A program made the translations under genes and the position numbers. A stretch of 64,000 bases of DNA from Lepiota brunneoincarnata (lineage: Eukaryota; Basidiomycota; Agaricomycetes; Agaricales; Agaricaceae), in NCBI GenBank assembly GCA_023014365.1, contig JAEBUN010000034.1, forward strand, positions 372,001-436,000. The letters run 5' to 3'. Positions within the stretch are counted from its first letter, which is position 1. Each line of letters starts with the position of its first letter. Shown piece after piece: positions 36,509 through 48,814 of the stretch. Under the pieces are notes generated by a model. The model had not been told where the DNA came from. It did not search any database and saw only the letters and a list, made by a program, of their open reading frames with translations.

Positions 36509-38628
36509 ATGGTACTTCATCGCCTCCTTCGCTTTGCTACGGCTGCTTTGGCCGCTTTGAGCACAGTCGAAGCTACACAAGTCATGCATCGTCCTGAACG
36601 CTACAAGGAACCTCCGAACAGGTTCGCTATCGAGACAAACCCGAAGACCAACATGATACAAAGGCGTGCTACCAACAAGGCTTCTTTCGCCTATTTTACT
36701 AATTGGGGTATCTATGGGGCCAACTTCCGTACATCATTCTTGATTTCCTTTGACCGAGTTCACTGGCTCATACTACCCGTTTGCAGAACCTACCGATATC
36801 GTCTCCGGTCCCATCACCCGTAAGACACCAATCGTGTTGATACCAGAGCCGCCTACCTAACTTTTTTTTTGTGTTCTAGACATTCTGTACTCTTTCGCCG
36901 ATGTCGATGCTTCGACCGGAAATATTAAGTTGACAGACTCCTACGCCGACGAACAGAAGCACTTCCCTAGTGACTCCTGGGACGAGACAGGAAACAACGT
37001 TTATGGCTGTTTTAAGCAGCTTTATCTCATCAAGCTTAGGCAACGCAACCTCAAAGTTCTCCTTTCCGTTGGTGGCTGGACATACTCTCAATCTGGTCAC
37101 TTCAACTTCTTAACCTCGGCATCCGCTCGCACCAACTTTGTCAACGACGCCGTCAAACTCATCGAAGACTATGGTCTTGATGGAATGTAAGATATACAAT
37201 ACATTCTCGCTACAGCACTGAGTGCAGAAATTCGGTAGTGACATTGATTTCGAGTACCCCGCCAACACAGCTCAAGGTCAAGGTCTTGCTGACCTTGTTA
37301 CTGCCCTCCGTTCTGCCTTCAATAGCTTGGCTTCTCGCAAGGGCGACTCCACTCCTTATCTCATTACTGCCGCTGTTGCTGCTGGTTCTAGCAACTACGC
37401 TTTCCTCAACGTTCCTCAAATGAACACCGCCCTCAACTTCTGGAACTTGATGGTATGTATTTTACTTACCAGGTAGCGAGATTTTTAGGATGACAGGATA
37501 TGACATAGGCCTATGACTACGCTGGGTCCTGGTTGACCTTCGCAGATAACCAGGCCAATTTGTTCGGTGGTCAGAGAACTGGGGTCAACACCGATGCTGC
37601 TGTCCAACACTACCTCAGTTCTGGTGCCACCGCAAGCAAGGTCAACCTTGGCATGTCTATTTTCCACTCTTCCCCGTTGAGTTTGTCGTTCTCAAACCTG
37701 ACCGTAGGTATCCCTCTGTACGGTCGCGCCTTTGAGAACACCAACGGCATCGGTCAGCCATACAGTGGTGTACGCATAGGACTTTATAGAAGGGTAGAGT
37801 CCCAGCTGAGGCTTTGTTTTGTTTTTAGATTGGTCCGGGTACAATCGAGGCTGGTGTCTACTCTTACAAGGCTCTCCCAAGTAGGTCCCTTCACAGCTGT
37901 CTTATGAGTCTAAACTGAAGTTGTTATGCAGTCGCTGGGGCACAAGTCTTTGAGAACACCACTGACGTCACTTCGTATTCCTACGATTCCGCCAAGAAGG
38001 AACTTGTCTCCTACGACACACCTAATATTGCCAAGGTGAAGGCCCAATATATCAACACTAAGGGTCTTGGCGGCAGTATGTTTTGGGAGCTTTCCACAGA
38101 CAAAGTTGGATCGACATCACTCGTTGGCGTCGTCGCAAACATCCTCGGCGCACTAGATCAAACTCAGAACCACATCCGGTAAATCGTTGTGCAGCTTCCG
38201 TTCCAGATCTTGGCCAATCAGAGCCTCTTTTGCAGCTACCCTAATAGTAAGTGGGATAACATCCGCAGTAACATGGGCAGTAGTACCCCGACTCAACCTC
38301 CCGCCACTACCACCAAACCCGCCACCACTCAGCCCCCCACGACCACTACCCCAGGAACTGGTAGGTGCGCCGGAGTTGCTTCTTGGGGTGCGCAGACAAC
38401 ATATGTCGGCGGAAACACAGCCGTTTTCAGTGTGTCCCGTATTTTTGTGTTTGATGCAGGTTGTGTATTTAGCTTTAACTTTCAGACAATCACCTCTGGA
38501 CAGCTCAATGGTGGACTCTCGGTGACACCCCTGGAGGTTCCGGTATGTCCCTTGTCGATGCATTTATTTGGAATGTGACCTTGATCATGTCAACAGCGGG
38601 TGTCTGGGTTGACAACGGTGCATGCTGA
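36509..38628 (+). CDS. Secreted GH18 chitinase with C-terminal chitin-binding module (CBM5/12)
   Basis: A signal peptide ([18 protein letters not shown]) leads the protein. The GH18 barrel shows [29 protein letters not shown], the catalytic GIDIDFEYP (built across an intron after GLDG), [19 protein letters not shown] and GSMFWELS. A Thr/Pro-rich linker joins a CBM5/12 module, [16 protein letters not shown] to [14 protein letters not shown], ending DNGAC with a stop at 38628. The enzyme cleaves internal bonds of chitin outside the cell, in wall remodelling or attack on other fungi and insects. One intron (37651-37707, 57 nt) has a GC donor (GCATGT); reading it as coding would put 19 extra residues into the strand before GIPLYGRAF, where the family has none. 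Confidence 0.93.
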
Positions 38629-38814
38629 AATGCCTTTACACTCTTGGGTGTTCTTCCGTTGGTCGAGACATGTATTCGCAAACCATATCATAGGGAACCC
38701 TGGATGCGTTCTCCTATTTGTAGGCCGTAAAACCTGCAACAGATACCCTTTCTTACTTCACGACGCCAACATGAGAATTGAAGAGGGACGAGGAACGAGC
38801 GAAGAACGGTGGTT

Positions 38815-41800
38815 CTATAGATATAATGATGAGCAGAAGATGACCGAATTTGGCCTCTCGAGCATCTCTGAAGCCTTTTCAAATTTCTCCCGGAGCTCGT
38901 GATTGCCAATGACCTTTGCCGCCTGGGCCATCTGACGCAGAAGCTCCCCTAGTCGTCTGAACACCCTGATCACACTTCCTTCGAATTGATCCGTCGACTA
39001 TGAAGTGCGTCAGATTATGAGACTGAGATGAGCTAGAGAACACCCACTTTGAGGATGTCCAAGAATGAGGCACCACGACACCACTGGATCACGGCATCCA
39101 TGAGTTCGACCTTGAATGACGAAACATAATCATTTTCGTCAATGGACAGTTTCGATTCCTTGGACACCTTTGCTATCCGCCGGGCAAATTCTTGCATGAC
39201 GCGGAGCGGTGCAGCCAGCTCCTCTTTGAGCTTGATGGCTTGTTCGCTCTATAAGGGCCAATCAGTTCGAGGTAGGTCCTTTACAAAGAGCATACTCGCT
39301 AACGCACTTTTTCTGCGAAGACAAAGCAACTCAGCAGAGCAGCACACTGTTCCGGAGATAAGGGATTGAAAACGCCATTGAAAATAAGCTCCGTTAAAAG
39401 CAGCTCGTCACCCGTGCTGATTTCGCAAGCCACACGTCCCTTCATATCAACGATGTCGGCAGAGGTAGTAAAGTTCAACCGGCGAAGCACACGCTTCCGA
39501 CACTTGAGTTCCTCCAACTGCAATATGTCATGGGTGGCTTGAATTCGCTTCCTCAGCTCTCGAATCTTCACTTGACGTTCTCTTTTCTTTTCATATGCAG
39601 TATAAAGCTGGGGTAGTCGGGGGTCATTATGGAGAGGACTAGAGAACAGCTTGTTTTCTAAGATCGAAATTTTCTATGGAAAAGTGGTCAGCAATAAATC
39701 CGATAAATGTTCAATAGATCGAACCTTGACCAGATCCCTAAACTTCTCATCCTTGATCCCCATATGTTGTATGGGATCCAAAAGTGAGACTCCGTTCGGA
39801 AAGCGACTCTGAACTTCCAGGACGCTCTTCCACAAGTGCTCTCTAGCTGAATCTTGTCGCAAGTCCTTAGGTACAACTAGTCGTAGGTGGCTTAGCCCAT
39901 CGACTGTTGATAATAGCACTGGTACAATCAATGGTTGGCCTTTTTGGCCCGGTGGACACGGTGCAATCCCCGTGGGTTGTTGGGAAATGTTAGCGTGGTC
40001 TTGGGATGCCACGCTGCCTTTGGCGCAATTAAGGAGGACGTCGACAACGTACTGCTCGTGGGGTGGCAAATCTTCCACGGGCATAGGCCGGTGCTTCATC
40101 ATGATTAGTACATTAACAGAAGGAGGTCAGTGAGTCCTACTTTTGGTGGCAAGCGCTTCTGGTAGTTGATAACAACACCCCAACCAAAATCGAGTTTTTG
40201 GTGTCTAATCTTGACAAGCCTGCCAGGAAGGAGGAACGGTAAGGAATAGGTTGGGTGTGTGATGACTTCCCGGAAGTCAGCCGTCATCTGGTCCAGTTGT
40301 TGACGATAATCATAATATTCAGCTACCCGTTCTTCATCAGGTATCACCGTCAGGTCTTTAGCCTCTTCCTCTTTTCTCAATTCTGTGCGGGCGTGTCAGG
40401 AGGGTATACTGAATTCAAAGTATAGGTTCACATACCATCCTCTAACTTGGGTATTCCAGCGCTGCTCTGAAATTGGAAGAAACAGCGTTCCAGCATATAC
40501 TCTGGACTAATTCCCTCCACCTTCATTAGATTGAGAATCATGTTATACCCAAGATGGAACGCCGAGTCCAACCGGTCGGCTTCGCCCTTAACCATAGCCT
40601 TGGCTGCTGAAGGCTCCAGCTTTTCGTCGCACATCATGATAACGACGCCTCTATCATCCAGCCCCCGCCGGCCGGCGCGTCCAGACATTTGGATATATTC
40701 TCCCGAAGAAAGGTCCCTGAACTCACGACCGTCAAACTTCCTGGTTGCTGTAAACACCACTGTCTTGGCAGGCATGTTGAGTCCAATGGAAAACGTCTCA
40801 GTAGCAAAGAGGACTTTGATGAGACCCTCCTGGAAGAGAATCTCAATGACTTCCTTGAGGATAGGAAGTAGGCCTCCATGATGAACCCCAATCCCCCGAC
40901 GTAGGAGAGGGAGAAGGTTGGCAATTTGAGGTAGCTGTCGATCAGCTTCAGCGAGGTTCGCGACGGCATTGTTGAAAATATTCGTGACTAGATCTTGTTC
41001 TTCGGTAGAATTGAACTCGAATTTCGACATCGTCATTGCAAGCCCCTCGCATTCTCGCTTGCTGAATGCAAAAACGATAACAGGATTGTAGTTCTTTAAC
41101 ATAATCATCTTGATGATCTTCGAGATGTCCGATGACCCTGAGCTAGAAAGGTGAGATCAGATACTCTCTAACTCTGGGTGTTTGTGCACCTTTTTTGCTC
41201 CCTCCCTTCTTTATCTTCCCTTTCCTCCCCTTTCCTGCTGTCGGGTCGGCGGGATCATCACCTGCACCATCCTGTAGCTTGCCCATTGCTTTGCTAAAAT
41301 TATCCTCCCGAAACTCCCCTTTCTCGTTTACAACCAGGAAAATGCCTTCACCGCCGGCAGGGAATAGATAGTGCTGCAAAGGGGTTGGACGGAAGTCGGT
41401 GTAGACGACGTGACAAGGTTGATCGTGTGATTTACATATCCACTCGGCAAATTGCATAGCGTTGGGTATTGTTGCAGACAGGAAGACATAGCGCACAGTA
41501 TGGGGGAGAAGGATGATGGTTTCTTCCCAGACCACGCCGCGCTCCTTGTCTCGCATGTAATGAATCTCATCGAAAATGACCCATGCCACTTCTCGCATGA
41601 TTTCAGAACCACGATAGAGCATCGAACGTAGAATCTATTCACAAATAAGCGTGGAGTATGATATACCCTACACGAGAAACGCACTTCTGTTGTCATGACC
41701 AAGCAAGTTGCTGAGGGATTTATGGTCACGTCGCCGGTCATCAATCCAACGTCTCCAAATATCGCAAGCATTTCGCGGTATTTCTGATTGCTAAGTGCCT

Positions 41801-42537
41801 AAAGAGGTCCAAGTGAACAACGAAGTTATCACAAAACTCAAGTGGATAAGAACCTTTATGGGGCTCGTGTAAATGACTCTCTGTTTTCTATTAAGACACT
41901 GAGCAATTGCGTATTCGGCTACGACTGTCTTTCCTGCACTAGTATGTGCCGAGACTAGAACACTCTCATTTCGTTGGATTGCATACACAGACACTTTCTG
42001 GAATGGATCCAATTCAAATTTATATTCTCGATCTGGTTTTGCTGGTGGGGTGTGTTGGGATATTGGGGTGTAGCTGGAGCCTGGCGGTACTGCAACCTGA
42101 TGACGAACCTGAAGGATGAAGAAATCATTGTAAAAGAAGCAATATATGTGGAAGATAATTAGACACACTTGATGCCTTAGCTCCAGACGCGACCCAGCTT
42201 CCGCTGCGACTCCAGTCAAGCCCGCACTGACTGCAACCTCCCGCTTCGCCTCGGTTTCAAAGTCATCCAGCACAACGGGTTTTGGGGAGCCCACTCTCGC
42301 TCTTTTCGCATATGCATCACCGTTCGCTTGAACTCCATCCTCCGTAATGGTACTACCACTCTGATCATTAGGCTGTGACGTTGGTCGTGGATCCTCTGCC
42401 TTTCTTTTTAGGGTAGATGCGGGAGGCGATGGTGGGTGACTAGACTGTTGAAATGATTCTACTGCATCCTCAGTGGGAACGTCTTCGCCGCCGTCGACGG
42501 GAGCATCGAGGAAGGAAAAGAGGTTGTTTGCGCTCAT
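38815..42537 (-). CDS. mtr4: Mtr4/Dob1 RNA helicase (exosome cofactor)
   Basis: Starts [13 protein letters not shown] and ends CSSLYL, the usual Mtr4 C-terminus. Ski2-like helicase motifs are present: [25 protein letters not shown] (motif I), IFDEIHYM (DExH box, DEIH), FLSATIPN (motif III), [25 protein letters not shown] and [15 protein letters not shown] (motif VI). A KOW/arch segment follows ([19 protein letters not shown]), then a DSHCT domain ([23 protein letters not shown]). A charged, nuclear-type N-terminus precedes the core. The protein unwinds and threads RNA into the nuclear exosome, as part of TRAMP and related complexes. About nine short introns keep frame as far as I checked. It lies tail to tail with the chitinase gene. 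Confidence 0.95.
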
Positions 42538-42708
42538 CGGAGCAGAAACTTAAGATAAACCAAGTCACTCTCAAAACATTGTCACAGTGCTTCGCCCTGT
42601 CACACCCATGTGTTCACGCAACCGAATTCATTTGATTTGGCTCACAGGTAATACAGGTGTAAGTACATAAAAACAAGTTTTTTCTGCCTCCTAATCAACT
42701 CACCCGGA

Positions 42709-44720
42709 TCAGAGACGTAACTGAGGTACCTGACCAATGTTATGTTTAAACCTTACAGCCTCAGAAGCAGGCTTGACTCTGAGGGGCTTCACTGGCGGTG
42801 ACCCAATAGCAGCTGCAATACGGTCACTGAGACCTTGATCGACAGCGGCATAGACAGACACTAGAAAATAATCAGGAACACATCCTTCCAAAACCACGAG
42901 TCGATATACATTGCCTGGCTTTGACCTCGGAACTCTTGACTTTGCCGAGATGTCCGGCAATGTTTTTGATATAGGCCTCACGTTCTTTATCATTCCAGAC
43001 TTTGGCCCAGAGGGCGCGAGGTTGTTCAAAGTCGACTAAATGGCAACGTTATTTTCCCATTTTATTTGACAAATGCAACTTGTCACTCACGCTCAGTCAT
43101 CTCGGATAAGTTTCTGTAGGCACCACTGATGAAGTTCTCATGCTTGAGATCACGCTGAGGGTCATGAATATGGCCGTCGATGTGGCCCTTTTTACCAGCA
43201 TACTTGAGGGGTTGGATAGTGCTTTGGTAGTTAGGACGGTTGCCCTGGTTATTGAATGCCATGAAACCATCGCGCTGGAAGTTGGCGACAGGAACGATGG
43301 GAGCGTTCACAGGAATTTGTTGGTAGTTGGGGCCAAGACGATGGCGGTGGGTATCTGGGTAAGAGAAGAGCCGAGATTGGAGGACAGGGTCCGCAGAAGC
43401 TTCGATGTAAGGAACCAGGTGAGAAGGAGAAAAGGCAACCTGTTAGGGATGTTGGGTTTGAAGGGGTTGATAATTATCTTCTAAATATAACTTACCTGCT
43501 CGATCTCGGCAAAATAATTTTGAGGGTTCTCGTTGAGAACGAGCTTTCCAATAGGACGAAGCGGATACTCCTTATGCGGCCAGACTTTGGTAAGATCGAG
43601 GATGTTGTAGCGGAAAGCCTCTGCTTGGTCAGGAGTCATTGTTTGCTATTGAGCGCGTGTGAATTATCTATATCCAAGGTGTGTCCTCGGACTTACAATA
43701 TACACAGTCCACGAGGGGTATTTGCCGGACTCGATTGCGTTGAAGAGTTGTTCGGTGCCATAGTCCGGGTTCTCACCAGCAAGTCGGGTGGCCGTATCAG
43801 TATCGAGCGTCTGCAGAAATGAAAGTCAGATTCGGCTCTCTACCACAGCGGCAGATTTCAGAGGGACCTTGAATCCGCCATCGGCACGGCAATGAACTTG
43901 GACGTAAGTAAAGGTTCCATCATCCTTGCACCACTTGAAAGTATGGCCTGAGTAGCCGTGCTGTTGGAAATACCCATCAGGAGTTCCGCGGTCGGAGAAG
44001 AGAATCATCATTTGGTGAATGGACTCCGGGTTTTGGGAGAGATAATCCTGATCGGAGGAGTTTACAAAAAGAAAGATCTAGAAGGATCGATTGACATACC
44101 CAGAACGCATCAGGATCCTTCAAGTGGGTCTGGGGGTCCCTCTTTTGGGTGTGGATGAAGTGCGGGAATTTGGTAGGGTCACGGATGAAGAAAATTGGGG
44201 TGTTATTGAAGACCCAGTCCCAGTTACCCTCCTCAGTCCTTAGTTTGAAAGAGAAACCACGAGGGTCACGGGCAGTATCAGCTGAACCAGACTCTCCACC
44301 GACGGTGGAGAAGCGAGCTGTGACGCGGACCTTCTTACCAACCTGCCTGAGGAGGGACTGAGAGGTGATGTCGCTCAGATCGTGGGTAACTTCAAAGTAT
44401 CCGTGGGCACCAACGCCCTTGGCATGAACCTACAATCAAATACGATCATGGGAGGCGATCACTCGGAAAAAGGGATACGTACGACACGCTCAGGGATACG
44501 CTCGCGATCGAAGTGAGCAAGAAGGTCGATGAGGTGGAAATCTGGGGGCCAAGAATATGAATGGCAAGGGAATAGCCACGGATGAGTATCTCAGACCTTG
44601 GAGAAGGAGGGGGCCATGAGGACCAGCCCTCTGTGCCGCGTAGGGCTCGTTGACAGGTGCACCGTTGGAGGTGGTGTAGACCGCACCGTCCTTATTCTTG
44701 AATACAGCTTCAGAAGGCAT
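42709..44720 (-). CDS. Heme catalase (small-subunit type)
   Basis: Starts [15 protein letters not shown] and ends VPQLRL. Active-site features: [12 protein letters not shown] (distal His), [24 protein letters not shown], the distal Asn region [10 protein letters not shown], and the proximal heme ligand Tyr in [16 protein letters not shown]. The C-terminal segment [20 protein letters not shown] is typical of small-subunit catalases; the length is about 510 residues. The last intron (GTATAT donor) joins KARQ to LSVYAAV in frame. It splits hydrogen peroxide in cytosol or peroxisome; no C-terminal SKL-type signal is visible. The gene is divergent from RPL23 across about 760 bp and ends 172 bp before the Mtr4 start codon. 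Confidence 0.95.
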
Positions 44721-45480
44721 TATCTGGAGGAATGGTCGACAAGACAAAGATGACTAGACCATCATATGCAGATGTGAGATTTATATACCCAGCATCTTGT
44801 CTCGCGCCGGAGAGGAGTAACAGAGAACACATGTCAGGGTCCGTTACATCATTACCAAATCCAATTAGCAATCCACCTTTCCTTATTGGTTCCCGTGCCT
44901 CTCCAATCCTTCGAGTTTCAAGGCCGTCCAAGAGAGTGACCTGTACATCATTAGGCTCTCTGCTATTTTGTGCACTCAGACACGAAAGTGATCTTGCTGA
45001 TAACAAATAAACCCTGGCGATAGCCGCTATCCGAGGTTCAAGTGTGATGGACTTGTGCCAGTGATATCAGCTGACTGATGTTCCATATCACCTAGGCTTA
45101 TTACGGCGGAGTCATCTGGAGATCTGAGGGTATTTGATGTTCCGGCCGCTACTTTCAGTGGAAATGTTGTCTGTGCTGAGTTGTGACTCAACATGGAGGC
45201 TGCAGTCTTCCGTAGCGCTCACGAGGTGCATCTTGGCGCTTTCCGTGGCAAACACGAGGTGTGTGTCAGCATCTGCCGCGAACGGCCTGGCTCCGTTCCA
45301 TTCTTTGAGGGCTATTCATATATGCACCGGGTAATAAGGCACTTAGTCACGTGAACAGTAAACCGACGGAGGAAACCGAAGAACTGCATAACTGGACGCT
45401 AGGCCGAGTTCGGCAGACAAACTTTAGTTTGGGTTTATCTATTGAACGCTTGTCGACAACTTTCAGACTTTGTTCAAAAC
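44721..45480. promoter_or_regulatory. Divergent promoter region between catalase and RPL23
   Basis: About 760 bp separate two start codons facing away from each other. No coding exon is recognised. The 45465-45480 end has the short leader of the ribosomal protein gene. I see no defined stress or ribosomal-protein element. Confidence 0.45.
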
Positions 45481-46148
45481 ATGGCAGCAAATCGCGGTGT
45501 GTAGCGACGCTCCCTGCAGTAATCTCGACCACTCACGCCTTCTACCGCCATAGGTGGAGGAGCTTCTGGCACAAAATTCCGTCTCACCCTTGGTCTCCCC
45601 GTCGGTGCTGTCCTCAACTGTGCTGATAATAGCGGCGCCAAGTCCCTCTCCGTCATCGAGCCCATTGGTTTTGGCGCACACTTAAACAGACTACCAGACG
45701 CTGGTGTTGGTGATATGGTTGTCGCTTCCGTGAAGAAAGGAAAGCCTGAGCTGAGAAAAAAGAGTGAGTGTTTCCGCGGATCGAGCCGCGCGTACGGTCG
45801 CTATATGGAGGAATTAATATGGATGCTGACGGGTTTTTGTTTGTTAGCTATGCCTGCTGTCGTTGTGCGTCAGCGTAAAGCATGGCGTCGGAAGGATGGT
45901 GTGTTCCTGTATTTCGAGGTGGGAGACACTGTGGTTGGTTGCCCAATTCTTGATCTGATCTATCATCAGGATAATGCAGGTGTGATCGTCAATCCCAAAG
46001 GTGAAATGAAGGGCTCAGCGATTACCGGACCCGTCGCAAAAGAATGCGTGAGCAAGCCAGCCCTCCAACTTTATTTACCCTGTGCTTACTCCTTGTGTAG
46101 GCTGATCTATGGCCCCGTATTGCTTCCAATGCAGGCACAGTTGTCTGA
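45481..46148 (+). CDS. RPL23: Ribosomal protein uL14 (RPL23)
   Basis: Five exons starting with MAANRG and ending NAGTVV, about 139 residues, the normal length. Sequence hallmarks are [91 protein letters not shown] read in four exon pieces. It is a universal 60S subunit protein at the subunit interface. All four introns are GT-AG and in phase. The first exon has only 16 coding bases, as is common for ribosomal protein genes. It runs toward the RBM18-like gene and ends about 160 bp from it. Confidence 0.96.
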
Positions 46149-46306
46149 TTTGCTGCGGCTTTGGTTTTTTCACCATTCTTTCGTGTGTGTTCATACCATT
46201 TATGAATATTAAATGCATCAACAACTATCACATGAGCTTTGATCTGCCATATCCTGTTGGAATATTATCGCATTAAACGAGGTACGGTATAGATAGAAGG
46301 TGTGGC

Positions 46307-47515
46307 TCAGTCCGACTTGGGGCGCATAGGGTTGTCCTTCTCCTTTGGTTTTATCTTGACGCCAACTAGCTTGGGCTTGCTTGGTCTTGGGGCAGCGGCG
46401 GCAGAGGTAGCCGGGCGCGTTATTAATGAGCCAGGCTGGATGAGTGAGTGCTGTGGGGGGTTCTGTTGGGCAAATGATCCTGTTTGATCTGGTGTAGTCG
46501 CCGACTTGGCCGTTTGTCGAGCATTTGGTTCTGGGTGTAGGGACGACGTTTGGGGTTTTGGAGGAAGCGATGGATGAAGAGGTGAGGGGTTAAGTGCACC
46601 AATAACGGGAGTGCCTTCCAATTGTCGTAGCTTGGCTTCCATTTTGGCGATCTTGGCCGCGGTGCTGCGGGGAGAGGTGATCAACCCTGAGAGACTCAGA
46701 GAGAAAGAGAGAAAACTAACCCCATAGGTTTGGATGTTGCGCCGCTTTTCAGCAAACTAAGGGTAGTTGGTCGCCCAATATCCATCATAGTCCTTCTTCC
46801 CTTATTACCTCCAGCTAGCTCTGTTGGTGCGTGGTGTGCATATGTAACGGTAATTTTTCTACCCCGAAGTAGCTTGTCGTGTGCCGTTGATATCGCTTTG
46901 CGTGCATCCTGTTGCATAAATCGTTGAATCAGTTATCATGTTGGGGAGACGGAATCGTCTCGATTCTCCAACAACTCATCCCCAAGCAGGCTGCACCATG
47001 CAAACGGGGACTATATGTGCATGATGTACGGGGGGAGCGTTTTGGAAGTGAACCGAAAAGCAACCCGGGGTGAGTGATGGAGTTTTTTTTTTTCAGCAAC
47101 CAGGCTGGAAGGCACTACTCACACTTTCATCTGCATATTTCACAAAAGCATATCCCCGGGGTTTTCCTTTTAGTGGTCCGGATTTGTGGAACAGGAAATC
47201 GAGGTTAGCGACCTTCCCGAACTTTGAGAACACCTGAAAAAGTGTATATCTTGACCAAAAACATAAGTAAAAACAGATCGTTGTAGAACATTTCGATGAT
47301 GCTCACTCATCTACGGAAGGGTGCAGATTCCCAACATAGATGCGGTCTTTGCAGAGCTGAGGCTGAGATTGTGCAGATACATCCAGTGTCGATTGCTGTT
47401 CCTCAAGACTTGCAGAGGGATATGAAAGGTGACTGTTCGAAGTATCATTGGCTGATTGACTTGCAGATGGCCCGGAAATAAGTGTATCTAGCGTGTAGTC
47501 GCTGGTCGAGCTCAT
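46307..47515 (-). CDS. RBM18-type RNA-binding protein (single RRM)
   Basis: Start chosen at 47515 (MSSTSDYTLDTL); the open frame runs on upstream only because it crosses a tRNA gene. One RRM is rebuilt from three exons: RIYVGNLHPSVDE (RNP2), YTLFQVFSKFGKVANLDFLF, then KPRGYAFVKYADES (RNP1) and DARKAISTAHDKLLRGRKI. The KFGKV..DFLFHKSG stretch marks the RBM18 family. A Pro/Ser-rich tail with a short coiled helix (KIAKMEAKLRQLEG) and a Lys-rich end follows. The role is not known beyond RNA binding. The first intron ends in TCAAG rather than CAG/TAG. The second (46909-47122) is unusually long at 214 nt for this window. Confidence 0.85.
46909..47122 (-). other. Long intron of the RBM18-like gene holding a hairpin
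   Basis: At 214 nt this intron is over three times the local norm. It holds a perfect inverted repeat GAGACG-GAAT-CGTCTC (46946-46961) inside a second pair GTTGG/CCAAC (46940-46944 and 46968-46972). No clear snoRNA C/D or H/ACA boxes are placed around it. Confidence 0.4.
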
Positions 47516-47604
47516 GTTGTCGAATAAAGGGGGATGGACAGAGCTTGTGTACTCAGGCGCAGATGGGAGGCATATAAGTACAGAGGAAGACGCCCTCTTA
47601 TCGA

Positions 47605-47687
47605 GCATTAATGGGGTAGTGGTAACCTGGGTCGTTGCCATTCTCAGCGAGCTCGACCCGCCGGGGGTTCGATTCCCTCTTAATGCA
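47605..47687 (+). tRNA. tRNA-Gly (anticodon GCC) with 12-nt intron
   Basis: The mature sequence is identical to the copy at 24479 as far as I can compare by eye: acceptor GCATTAA/TTAATGC, same D and T arms, and anticodon loop T-T-GCC-A interrupted at the same point. The intron (47641-47652) is 12 nt and differs in sequence from the 18-nt intron of the other copy. A TTTT run at about 47692 can end transcription. It sits between the divergent RBM18-like and MARVEL-like genes. Confidence 0.9.
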
Positions 47688-47868
47688 ATTGTTTTGCGCA
47701 TAGGTATTGCCCTTTTTGGCATGGGTCAATGAACGTGGGTGTCTGGTTGCTATGCTCTTTGATGAAGCGGATTTACAGGGTGGCCCCATTCTGGGTTGGC
47801 ACCTTTCAGCTCGCGCAAACGATTAGCTTTACGTTCATTTGGTTTTCTCGCTCTTTTGGATCTAACTC

Positions 47869-48814
47869 ATGGCGATTTCTCCTGCGGGTAAGAAGAAATT
47901 GGTCGCTCAAGGTATGTCTACTCAGAGCCCATGTCTCGCTGGAATCTAACACACCCCCCTTAGTCTTTCTTTTCGTAATCAATATCATCGTGCTTGCCCT
48001 TGCTGCTCGAGTGAACCGCTTCCAAGATTTTTTCTGTAAGCTCTATTCTATTGGGAACCCTCTCCCCGTTTTCATGACCCACCCACCACAGTTGTCGCCG
48101 ACTTGTTTCCTCTTGGCCTTTCCATTGTGACGCTAGTACTTCTCGTCTTTCTGTCAGTCCCAGTCCTCGATCTCTCATTGGTCTTGTATCGTGTTCAAAT
48201 ATTCCTTTCCCCCCAAGATTGGCAGCGGATTTCGGTCTCGAAAATGCATACACGGGTAGAGCACACATGGAAATCGGATTTTACGGGATTCTGAGTATCT
48301 TCTGGCTCTGTGCGTTATTCCAATCAATACCCGACGCAACGCTCACCGGACAAATGCTGTTGGGTTTCCAGCATTCAGTGCATTCTCTAGCTCGCGTTGG
48401 GGCCATGTCCCATTTAAGTGTGATACCATCCCACCTGGTGGGTTGACACCCTTTTACCGCATGGACCGAACTGAGCTTGTATGCGTATGAAGATTTCCCC
48501 GACGAACGGACATGGTGTAAGGACCTCCAAGCACTCAAATCTTTCGTCTGGCTGGAATTTGTACTTTGTGAGTTTGCGCACTTTTCTTTCGGCTCCCACA
48601 TACTTATGCATCCCTTGTATCCTTTGTGATTTGGGCATGGAAAGGCTTCATCATCACTATGGGTACCCTTCGCTACGCAGTCGCACAGAACAGCCGAGGG
48701 CATAAGCATATCTGGCAGATGCCTCTCTCGCGATACCGTCCTGAGTTCAAGAATACGACTGGTATCGGTTTTATCAGGGATAGCGAATTCCTACAGTATG
48801 GCAGGGTTGACTAG
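47869..48814 (+). CDS. MARVEL-like four-span membrane protein
   Basis: The start codon at 47869 (MAISPAGKKKLVAQ) is followed by four hydrophobic segments: FLFVINIIVLALAARV, then FVADLFPLGLSIVTLVLLVFL, then a third in GFYGILSIFWL, and VWLEFVLF joined to FVIWAWKGFIITMG. A cytosolic tail follows (WQMPLSRYRPEF, ending QYGRVD). The pattern of a short N-terminus, four spans and an aspartate-rich loop fits fungal MARVEL-domain proteins of the plasma membrane and vesicles; the role is not known. Most introns are clear, one ending in CCCAAG and one in ATGAAG. The join before the last span (48570-48620) lacks an AG acceptor, so the sequence or model is faulty there. Confidence 0.65.

Noticed and set aside
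44710..45006. Open frames in the catalase-RPL23 gap
   Set aside because: Both strands are open for about 95 codons, neither shows family motifs, and the region has to hold two promoters.
47516..47722. N-terminal extension of the RBM18-like protein
   Set aside because: The open frame runs upstream through the tRNA-Gly gene, so the start was set at 47515 (MSSTSDYTL).
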